Origin: Gammaproteobacteria bacterium
GTDB taxonomy: Bacteria > Pseudomonadota > Gammaproteobacteria > UWMA-0217
NCBI GenBank assembly: GCA_026981985.1
Contig: JALSHZ010000063.1
Coordinates: 1-64,000, forward strand
Length of the DNA stretch: 64,000 bases
Direction: 5' to 3'
The notes under the pieces are model-generated. The model was not told the origin of the DNA and did not search any database. It worked only from the letters and a program-made list of their open reading frames with translations. The translations under genes and the position numbers were made by a program. Below, piece after piece: positions 57,564 through 64,000 of this stretch (position 1 is its first letter; every line of letters begins with the position of its first letter).

Positions 57564-58244
57564 ATGTTTACCGGAATTATTGAATCGGTCGGCGAGATCC
57601 GTGCGGTTATGCCGCAAGGTGGCGACCAGCGCTTCGACATCGGCATCGGGAAACTGGATATGCGCGATGTTGCACTGGGTGACAGTATCGCCGTCAATGG
57701 TGTCTGCCTGACGGTCATCGAATTCGGTCAGGACTGGTTCATGGCCGATGTGTCGAACGAGACACTGGCCTGTACCACGCTGGGAGCGCTCGCCAAGGGG
57801 GCGCGCGTCAATCTGGAAAAGGCGCTGACGCCAACCACCCGGCTCGGCGGTCATCTGGTCAGTGGTCATGTGGACGGGGTTGGTGAGATCGTTTCATTGG
57901 CAGATGATGGCCGCTCGGTGCGGGTCATGATCCGGGCACCCGAAACCTTGCTGCGTTACATTGCCGCGAAAGGCTCGATCTGTGTTGAGGGGATCAGCCT
58001 GACGGTCAACAGCATCGAGGGCGATGTCTTCGGGCTCAATATCGTGCCGCATACCATGCAGGAAACCAACCTCAGCAAGGCTACGGTTGGCACGCGGGTG
58101 AATCTCGAAGTGGATATCATTGCGCGCTATCTTGAACGGCTGCTGCAAGGCGGTGGCACCGAGGATGCCCATTCCGGTGCAGCTGGGGAAACGATCTCCC
58201 GGACCATGCTCGCTGCCGCCGGATTCATGGACAACAAAAGCTGA
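57564..58244 (+). CDS. ribE: Riboflavin synthase alpha subunit
   Basis: Dismutates two 6,7-dimethyl-8-ribityllumazine to riboflavin. 226 aa in two homologous lumazine-binding halves: MFTGIIESVGEIRAV, then VDGVGEIVSLADDGRS. Each has a GDSIAVNGVCLTV-like or GSICVEGISLTVN-like block. A GGAGG site sits 14 nt before ATG. The TGA of the upstream frame beyond the MITE overlaps this ATG, pointing to former translational coupling. Confidence 0.97.
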   Translation: MFTGIIESVGEIRAVMPQGGDQRFDIGIGKLDMRDVALGDSIAVNGVCLTVIEFGQDWFMADVSNETLACTTLGALAKGARVNLEKALTPTTRLGGHLVSGHVDGVGEIVSLADDGRSVRVMIRAPETLLRYIAAKGSICVEGISLTVNSIEGDVFGLNIVPHTMQETNLSKATVGTRVNLEVDIIARYLERLLQGGGTEDAHSGAAGETISRTMLAAAGFMDNKS

Positions 58245-58251
58245 GACTGCG

Positions 58252-59391
58252 ATGGCATTCAATACTGTAGAAGAAATCCTCGATGATATTCGTGCTGGCA
58301 AGATGGTCATCATTGTCGACGACGAGGATCGGGAAAACGAAGGCGATCTGTTGATGGCAGCATCGATGGTGCGGCCGGAAGATATCAATTTCATGGCGCA
58401 GTATGGCCGTGGCCTGATTTGCCTGACACTGACGCGCGAGCGTTGCCGCCAGCTGGCGCTGCCGTTGATGGTCGACGGTGGCGCGGCCGATTCCCATGGC
58501 ACCAATTTCACGGTATCAATCGAGGCTGCCGAGGGTGTGACCACCGGCATCTCAGCCTATGACCGGGCCCATACCATTCGTCAGGCGATAGCCCCCAATG
58601 CAAAGCCGGAGGATATCGTCCAGCCGGGTCATGTTTTCCCGCTGATGGCCAAGGCCGGCGGCGTTTTGACCCGGGCAGGGCATACCGAAGCGGGATGCGA
58701 TCTGGCGCGCCTCGCAGGGCTGGAGCCGGCGGCGGTCATTGTCGAGATTCTCAACGAGGACGGAACAATGGCGCGGCGTCCCGATCTGGAGCGCTTCGCC
58801 GCGGAACATGGCTTGAAGATCGGCACCATCGAGGATCTGATCCACTATCGCGTCAAGAATGAGAAATCGGTCGAGCGCGTTGCGCAAACGCATATCACCA
58901 CCGAGTACGGTGAGTTCGAGCTGGTGACCTACCAGAACCATGTTTCCGGGCATATTCATTTTGCGCTGGTGAAAGGCGATGTCAGCGCTGGTGAACCGGC
59001 GCTGGTGCGGGTGCACCTGCAGGATGCGCTGGTGGATTTTCTGTCAGTGACCGGCGAAGGCTTTGGCTGGCCACTGCATGATGCGATGCAGCGCGTCAAC
59101 GAAAGTGGTTGTGGCGTGGTAGTGATTCTGCGTCACCCTGAGCCCGACAGCAGTCTGGTGCAGCGGATCCAGCATCTCGGTGAGCGTGCCAATGCAGGGA
59201 TCGAAAAGCCCAGTGATGCGCCCGAAGACGTGCGTACCTTTGGCGTTGGGGCTCAGATCCTGCTCGACCTGGGCGTCAGAAAGATGCGCCTGCTGTCAGC
59301 GCCCAAGAAATTCCATGCGCTTGGTGGCTTCGATCTCGAAGTGGTCGATTACATCTGGGACAAATCCAGAGATAGCAGCAGCGGCGTATGA
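58252..59391 (+). CDS. ribB: 3,4-dihydroxy-2-butanone 4-phosphate synthase with degenerate GTP cyclohydrolase II domain
   Basis: 379 aa from ATG 58252 (the track begins at 58120 in a shadow). The N-terminal RibB domain (about 1-200) is intact: [49 protein letters not shown]. The C-terminal half aligns with GTP cyclohydrolase II, but [20 protein letters not shown] replaces the zinc site that normally carries three cysteines, and the GRGIGL-type catalytic arginine block is replaced by [13 protein letters not shown]. It should therefore lack cyclohydrolase activity, like the RibBX forms known in proteobacteria. A separate ribA is needed elsewhere. ribH and nusB do not follow. Confidence 0.93.
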   Translation: MAFNTVEEILDDIRAGKMVIIVDDEDRENEGDLLMAASMVRPEDINFMAQYGRGLICLTLTRERCRQLALPLMVDGGAADSHGTNFTVSIEAAEGVTTGISAYDRAHTIRQAIAPNAKPEDIVQPGHVFPLMAKAGGVLTRAGHTEAGCDLARLAGLEPAAVIVEILNEDGTMARRPDLERFAAEHGLKIGTIEDLIHYRVKNEKSVERVAQTHITTEYGEFELVTYQNHVSGHIHFALVKGDVSAGEPALVRVHLQDALVDFLSVTGEGFGWPLHDAMQRVNESGCGVVVILRHPEPDSSLVQRIQHLGERANAGIEKPSDAPEDVRTFGVGAQILLDLGVRKMRLLSAPKKFHALGGFDLEVVDYIWDKSRDSSSGV

Positions 59392-59443
59392 ATACCGGCA
59401 GCAATCCGATAAAATACCGCCTTTATTCCAGACACTCGACGCA

Positions 59444-60400
59444 ATGAACCCCGATTATCTCGATTTTGAACAACCGATTGCCGAGCTTGAAGCAAAGATC
59501 AACGAGCTTCGTTACGTTGGGGATGGCAGTGGCGTCAATCTGGGTGACGAGATCGCCAAGCTGGAGGAAAAGGGGCGCAGTCTGACCGAGTCCATCTTTT
59601 CCAAGCTCACCCCGTGGCAAGTGTCGCAGCTGGCGCGTCATCCGCTACGTCCTTATACGCTGGACTACACTACATCGCTGTTTGCCGAGTTCCGCGAGCT
59701 GCATGGCGACCGTGCTTTCAAGGACGATCCGGCAATCGTCGCCGGAATTGCCCGGTTCAATGAGCAAACGGTCATGCTCATTGGCCACCAGAAAGGCCGT
59801 GACACCAAGGAAAAGCTCAAGCGGAATTTTGGCATGCCGCGTCCCGAAGGGTATCGCAAGGCGCTCAGGCTGATGAAGCTGGCGGAGCGGTTTCGTATGC
59901 CCATCATTACCCTGATCGACACGCCGGGTGCCTATCCTGGTGTGGGTGCTGAAGAACGGGGGCAGAGTGAAGCCATTGCGCGCAATCTGATGGAGATGTC
60001 CGAACTGACCGTGCCAATCATCTGCATCGTGATTGGGGAAGGTGGTTCAGGCGGCGCGCTGGCGATCGGCGTCGGCGACCATGTGATGATGCTGCAATAT
60101 AGCACCTATTCGGTAATCTCACCCGAAGGCTGTGCGTCGATTCTGTGGAAGAGTGCCGACAAGGCGTCCGATGCCGCCGAAGCCTTGGGGATTACCGCTG
60201 AAAAGCTGAAGGAACTGAAGCTGATCGACGAAGTGATTCCGGAACCGCTCGGTGGTGCCCACCGTGATCTCGATGCCGTCAGCAGCGCGATGGCTACCGC
60301 CATCGATGCGGCCCTGACCCGGTTGAAAAGCTATACCAAAGATGAGCTGGTGCAGCGCCGGTATGACCGACTTATGTCCTATGGGCAGTTTACGGGCTAG
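59444..60400 (+). CDS. accA: Acetyl-CoA carboxylase carboxyltransferase subunit alpha
   Basis: With AccD transfers carboxyl from biotin to acetyl-CoA. 318 aa (E. coli 319) from ATG 59444; the track start at 59180 lies inside rib[46 protein letters not shown] and the oxyanion glycines in [15 protein letters not shown] are present, with [15 protein letters not shown] following. tilS follows after 66 nt, the normal order; dnaE, usually upstream, is missing. Confidence 0.97.
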   Translation: MNPDYLDFEQPIAELEAKINELRYVGDGSGVNLGDEIAKLEEKGRSLTESIFSKLTPWQVSQLARHPLRPYTLDYTTSLFAEFRELHGDRAFKDDPAIVAGIARFNEQTVMLIGHQKGRDTKEKLKRNFGMPRPEGYRKALRLMKLAERFRMPIITLIDTPGAYPGVGAEERGQSEAIARNLMEMSELTVPIICIVIGEGGSGGALAIGVGDHVMMLQYSTYSVISPEGCASILWKSADKASDAAEALGITAEKLKELKLIDEVIPEPLGGAHRDLDAVSSAMATAIDAALTRLKSYTKDELVQRRYDRLMSYGQFTG

Positions 60401-60466
60401 TTCCATCTTCGCAAGACAGCATCCCCTGATGGCTGTGCATCCATATTCATTCTGGGTTGCTCAGGT

Positions 60467-61750
60467 TTGACGCACTCACGACCATTCACAGCCGATTCTC
60501 TGTTAGCCGGTCTCCAGCGACTGGATGTCACGACAGGTTATTGTGTTGCCCTCAGTGGCGGAGCCGATTCTGTTGCCCTGCTGATTGCCATGGCCGAACT
60601 TCGTTACCAACTGCAGAAGCCCCTGCGGGCGGTTCATGTTCATCATGGCTTGCAACAGGAAGCCGATGACTGGGCAGCATTTTGCCGGGATATCTGTCAC
60701 CAACTGAAGATTCCACTTCAGGTAATTGAAATCGACATTGAGCGGGAGTGCCGCGAGAGCCTGGAAATGGCTGCGCGGCGTCAGCGCTACGCCGCATTGG
60801 CACAGTCGTTGCTGGCGGATGAGGTGCTGCTGACTGCACATCATCTCGATGACCAGGCTGAAACCTTTCTGTTGCACCTGCTTCGAGGCGCTGGCGTCGA
60901 TGGTCTGGCTGCGATGCCCACTGTTCGGGTATTTTCCCGAGGCCTGCTGTGCAGGCCGCTGCTGGCATGGAGCCGGGAGCAGTTGGTTGCCTATCTACGC
61001 GAGCGGGGAATCGATTGGATCGAAGATCCCTCCAATGATGATGTCAGTTTCGATCGGAACTTTATCCGTCAAACCATCATACCGATGATCGCATCGCGCT
61101 GGCCTGCGGCGGCGAAGTCCATTTCGAGGGCGGCAGGTTTGCAGGCTGAGCAACGTCAGCTCAACGAGAGCCTGGCAAGCAACGCACTTGCCAGCTGTTA
61201 TGCCTTCAACACAGGCAGTCTGCAGTTAGATAGCTTGCGGTCGCTGGATGCGATAAGGAAGCGACTGGTGTTACGCAGTTGGTTGAAGCTGGGTCAGCCT
61301 CAGCTCACACTCTCCCAGGCGCACCTGGAGGCACTAGACGCCAGGCTGGCTTCTTCCACGAACTTCAGCTACCAGCTTGCGGGTGTGCAACTTCAGTCAT
61401 TCTCTGGAGCGCTTTTCAAGCGTCAGACTGACGCCAATAACCCAGTATTAGCGTATTTCTGGCAGCTCGACTGTCGGCTCCATATCGAGGTGCTGGGGGT
61501 TGTCATCGAACCATCACAGATCCTGCGTCATTTTCCGGGGCTTGGGCCTGGCGATACGCTGCGTATTACCAATCGGCGTGGGGGTGAAACGATTTACGAT
61601 CCAGGCGTCGGGCACCGGCCACTGAAAAAGATGCTGCAATACTGGCGGGTGCCTCCCTGGAGGCGTGCTCAGTTGCCATTGATCTGGTATGCGGAGCAAC
61701 TGATCTGCGTTCCGGGATACTGGGTGACCAGGGAGCTGGATCGGGATTGA
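60467..61750 (+). CDS. tilS: tRNA(Ile)-lysidine synthetase
   Basis: Converts C34 of tRNA-Ile(CAU) to lysidine. 427 aa, TTG start. N-terminal PP-loop ATP pyrophosphatase (CVALSGGADSVALLIAMAEL), helical linker with HHLDDQAETFLLHLLRGAGVDGLAAM, C-terminal TilS-specific domains (LRITNRRGGETIYDPGVGHR, KKMLQYWRVPPWRRAQLP). An in-frame alternative start is not obvious. Confidence 0.95.
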   Translation: MTHSRPFTADSLLAGLQRLDVTTGYCVALSGGADSVALLIAMAELRYQLQKPLRAVHVHHGLQQEADDWAAFCRDICHQLKIPLQVIEIDIERECRESLEMAARRQRYAALAQSLLADEVLLTAHHLDDQAETFLLHLLRGAGVDGLAAMPTVRVFSRGLLCRPLLAWSREQLVAYLRERGIDWIEDPSNDDVSFDRNFIRQTIIPMIASRWPAAAKSISRAAGLQAEQRQLNESLASNALASCYAFNTGSLQLDSLRSLDAIRKRLVLRSWLKLGQPQLTLSQAHLEALDARLASSTNFSYQLAGVQLQSFSGALFKRQTDANNPVLAYFWQLDCRLHIEVLGVVIEPSQILRHFPGLGPGDTLRITNRRGGETIYDPGVGHRPLKKMLQYWRVPPWRRAQLPLIWYAEQLICVPGYWVTRELDRD

Positions 61751-61991
61751 TTCAGTCATCCGATTCAGCCATACCGTTTGTCGGTTCAGGCAGGCGGTTC
61801 CAGATCGAGAACTTTCTTCTTGCACAGTTCTCAAAACGGCACGCCGATTACGGCTTCCAACTACATTCTTGAGTAGCATTCTCTTCCAGCCAGGTGCTTA
61901 GGATCCCGTGTGGTTCCCGGCATATTGAATATCGCAGGCGCTGGCCCGACAGCAAGCGGGAAGTGCCTAAACTGGAAGTTGCGACCACCCG
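61751..61991. other. Intergenic region between tilS and the WecA-like gene
   Basis: About 240 nt. No RNA gene, terminator or strong promoter is recognised. I looked for a JUMPstart/ops element, because a polysaccharide gene follows, and found none. Confidence 0.5.
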
Positions 61992-63644
61992 ATGATCTAC
62001 ATCTCAGGATTCATAGTAGCCATGCTGTTGACCATGGTATTCATACCACCGGTCAAGCAGCTTGGTTATCGTTTTGGCCTGGTGGATACGCCCAATCAGC
62101 GCAAGGTCCATTTGACCCCGATTCCCCGGATTGGCGGGGTTGCGATGATTCTGGGTGCCACAGTGCCGCTTGTGCTTTGGTTGATCATCAGCCCGGCGTT
62201 GCTGAGCTATCTGCTGGGAGCAACGCTGATCATCATTTTTGGTGTTCTCGACGATGCTTTCGATCTCGATTTCAAACTGAAGTTTGTCGTTCAGACCGTT
62301 GCCGCACTGATTGTGGTTGTTGTTGGTAACATACAAATACACAGCTTTTCGCTGTTTGGACATCTCTTCGAACTGCCTTACTGGTTGTCCGTTGGTCTGA
62401 CGGTTTTCTTTTACCTGGCAGTGGTCAATGCAGTTAACTTCGCCGATGGACTGGATGGCCTGGCAGGAGGGATTACGCTCCTCAGCCTGATCGCCCTGGC
62501 GGGTGTTGCGTATGACTCAGGCGTCAAGGATGTTTTGTTGATTTCCGTTGTGCTGGTCGGTAGCGTGATGGGGTTTCTGCTGTTCAATAGCCACCCGGCG
62601 CAGGTATTCATGGGGGATGGTGGAAGCCAGTTTCTCGGCTTTTCACTGGCGGTCATGTCGGTCTATCTGACCCAGCGTGAGGGTGCAATGCTAAGCGCAT
62701 TCACGCCGTTGCTGATCGTCGGCATGCCGCTGATCGATCTGGTCTATGTCGTGGTATCGCGGAAGGTCCGGGGTCTGTCACCGTTTCACCCCGACAAGCG
62801 GCATATTCATCATCGTCTTCTTGCACTCGGCCTGCGGCAGTATGGTGCGGTATTTGTGATCTACCTGTTGCAGTCGGGCATTATCGTATCAGCCCTCGTC
62901 TTTCGTGACAGGGGAGACACCTTTTTTCTGGCGCTGTACCTGTTCTTTCTAGGGATGATCAGCTTGCTGATCACCACCGCACTAAGATATGGCAGGCTTC
63001 CTGGCGCTAGCGCCATCAACCGGCTGATGTATGGCCCAGTGCGAAGACTGCGTGTTCTGGTGAAAAGAAAGCGGCTGCCGGGTATTGCGCAGAAGATTGC
63101 GTTGTTTTCCATGGTTGGCTATCTGGTGCTCGGGACATTGATCCTTCATGAAGTCAAGTTTGAAGTGGGAATGATTGCAGCTGGCTTATGGTCGCTGTTT
63201 TTTGTCCTCAAACCGCGCCAGGTAACGGAAAAGATGTCGGGTTGGTTTATACGCTTCGTCTACTATCTGACGGCCAGCGGCGTGTTGTTTCTGACATACA
63301 CATCACCCGAGATCTTCGATGTCTATCGCCTCTGGATCAAGGTGTTTTTCTCGATATTGGCGGTCGTGATATTCATTGCGATCGAGTCTTCCGGCGATGA
63401 GCGTCTGAAACTGCGCCCGATCGATTTTCTGGTTGTGACCACGGCGCTGATATTGCCGGGAGTCGTTGGGCTGTCAGATATCGACCAGGTTTACTGGTTT
63501 GTGGCGGCGCACCTGTTGGTGCTCTTTTATGGTGTGGAACTGGTGCTGCTGTCCTACCGTGAATCTGCGCGTGTCAATCTGATCCAGTATCTATACACGA
63601 CCCCACTGCTGGTGCTGGCGGTTCGTGGCCTGTCTGGTATTTAG
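61992..63644 (+). CDS. WecA/MraY-type glycosyl-1-phosphate transferase with long C-terminal membrane extension
   Basis: 550 aa, all membrane. Residues 1 to about 320 match undecaprenyl-phosphate sugar-1-phosphate transferases: GLVDTPNQRKVHLTPIPRIGG, FGVLDDAFDLDFKLKF, the catalytic NAVNFADGLDGLAGG, MGDGGSQFLGF and the loop HPDKRHIHHRLLALGL. It would start a surface glycan by loading a sugar phosphate on undecaprenyl phosphate. WecA is about 360 aa; here about 200 further residues with roughly six TM segments follow, of no family I recognise. Usual partners (glycosyltransferases) may lie beyond xseA or elsewhere. Confidence 0.88.
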   Translation: MIYISGFIVAMLLTMVFIPPVKQLGYRFGLVDTPNQRKVHLTPIPRIGGVAMILGATVPLVLWLIISPALLSYLLGATLIIIFGVLDDAFDLDFKLKFVVQTVAALIVVVVGNIQIHSFSLFGHLFELPYWLSVGLTVFFYLAVVNAVNFADGLDGLAGGITLLSLIALAGVAYDSGVKDVLLISVVLVGSVMGFLLFNSHPAQVFMGDGGSQFLGFSLAVMSVYLTQREGAMLSAFTPLLIVGMPLIDLVYVVVSRKVRGLSPFHPDKRHIHHRLLALGLRQYGAVFVIYLLQSGIIVSALVFRDRGDTFFLALYLFFLGMISLLITTALRYGRLPGASAINRLMYGPVRRLRVLVKRKRLPGIAQKIALFSMVGYLVLGTLILHEVKFEVGMIAAGLWSLFFVLKPRQVTEKMSGWFIRFVYYLTASGVLFLTYTSPEIFDVYRLWIKVFFSILAVVIFIAIESSGDERLKLRPIDFLVVTTALILPGVVGLSDIDQVYWFVAAHLLVLFYGVELVLLSYRESARVNLIQYLYTTPLLVLAVRGLSGI

Positions 63645-63670
63645 CCAGAAAAGATTTTCAGATACCCCGG

Positions 63671-64000
63671 TTATTCGTCTGTAATATTGGCTTTGCGACA
63701 GCCATCGCTGAAGCGAATGTTAACGCATTCGCCTTGGCTTAATTCGTTGGCGTGGCTGATCACTTCACCGTTTTCTGCTCTGGACACAATGGCATAGCCT
63801 CGTCCAAGCACATGATCCGGGTTGAGAAGGTTTAGCGCGGTACTCAAACTATCCACGTGGTGGTGGCGCCGCTTGAGTTGTTCGCGCATATGCTGCTTGA
63901 GATATGTTTTAAGTTGCAGCAATTGTTCCCGCGCCATTTTGATTTGCTGCAGCGGGCGAAGACCCGATAGCGGACGCGCTGTTACCAGCAATTGATGGCG
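63671..64000 (-). CDS. xseA: Exodeoxyribonuclease VII large subunit, C-terminal part (runs off window)
   Basis: The minus-strand frame is open to the window edge, beyond the track start at 63991 (preceding codons Arg-His-Gln). A helical stalk (LLQLKTYLKQHMREQLKRRHHHVDSLSTAL) precedes the family C-terminal motif LNPDHVLGRGYAIVSRAENG and GECVNIRFSDG. XseA with XseB degrades single-stranded DNA into oligonucleotides. Convergent with the WecA-like gene, 26 nt between stops. Confidence 0.93.
   Translation of the reverse strand, partial: RHQLLVTARPLSGLRPLQQIKMAREQLLQLKTYLKQHMREQLKRRHHHVDSLSTALNLLNPDHVLGRGYAIVSRAENGEVISHANELSQGECVNIRFSDGCRKANITDE

Noticed and set aside
61751-61991. JUMPstart/ops element before the WecA-like gene
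   Set aside because: Only GGCGGTT occurs; the required GGCGGTAG core is absent.

Overview
The window reads as chromosomal DNA of a gammaproteobacterium. The gene orders thrS-infC-rpmI-rplT-pheS-pheT-ihfA-merR and rpsB-tsf-pyrH-frr-uppS-cdsA-dxr-rseP-bamA-skp-lpxD-fabZ-lpxA are the classical ones for that class, and the lipid A, BamA and Skp genes show an outer membrane. A homo-oligomeric ATP sulfurylase, a membrane H+-pyrophosphatase, a PPi-type phosphofructokinase and a Tyr/Gly-rich exported protein resembling sulfur-globule proteins suggest a sulfur-oxidising chemolithoautotroph of the Chromatiales type. That is inference; no rRNA or RuBisCO gene is present to confirm it.

Layout. 1-440: 5' end of a TonB-dependent receptor (minus strand, runs off the window) and a divergent promoter region. 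441-8450: translation block thrS, infC (AUC start), rpmI, rplT, pheS, pheT, ihfA, a MerR-type regulator, a MITE copy and tRNA-Pro. 8523-15000: an oxidoreductase-SelD fusion, OsmC-like protein, YajQ, FKBP isomerase, proS, a tautomerase and a DUF4124 protein. 15191-19472: an RND efflux pair behind a 32-bp palindrome. 19736-24898: LysR regulator, small hypothetical protein, PerM-like protein, rsgA, an M48 protease and orn. 25000-31690: pyrophosphate region with hppA (behind an intrinsic terminator in its own leader), a CBS protein, hemC, pfp and sat. 31858-35351: pqi-type lipid transport operon with PqiA split in two. 35569-36336: the Tyr/Gly-rich secreted protein. 36617-49101: the rpsB-to-lpxA superoperon. 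49124-51309: a second MITE copy, an AT-richer alginate-lyase-like lipoprotein gene and tRNA-Arg. 51432-53726: LMW phosphatase, a coiled-coil/HhH membrane protein and an OmpA/BON protein. 53935-59391: glyA, nrdR, ribD, an HslV-like Ntn hydrolase, a third MITE copy, ribE and a RibB with a degenerate GTP cyclohydrolase II half. 59444-64000: accA, tilS, a long WecA-like transferase and the 3' part of xseA.

The most unusual observation is a family of three short inverted-repeat elements (152, 198 and 142 bp). They share terminal repeats starting GTAAC, 7-8 bp target duplications and internal arms that differ in sequence but stay self-complementary. All three sit at the 3' ends of genes. The copy in the rib operon supplies the present stop codon of the HslV-like gene. 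Removing it restores a seven-residue longer protein whose TGA overlaps the ribE ATG. Other points worth following are the hppA leader, where a strong terminator lies too close to the gene for a promoter to fit after it, the clustering of three PPi-handling enzymes, and the 10-kb interruption of the usual lpxA-lpxB-rnhB-dnaE-accA-tilS order.
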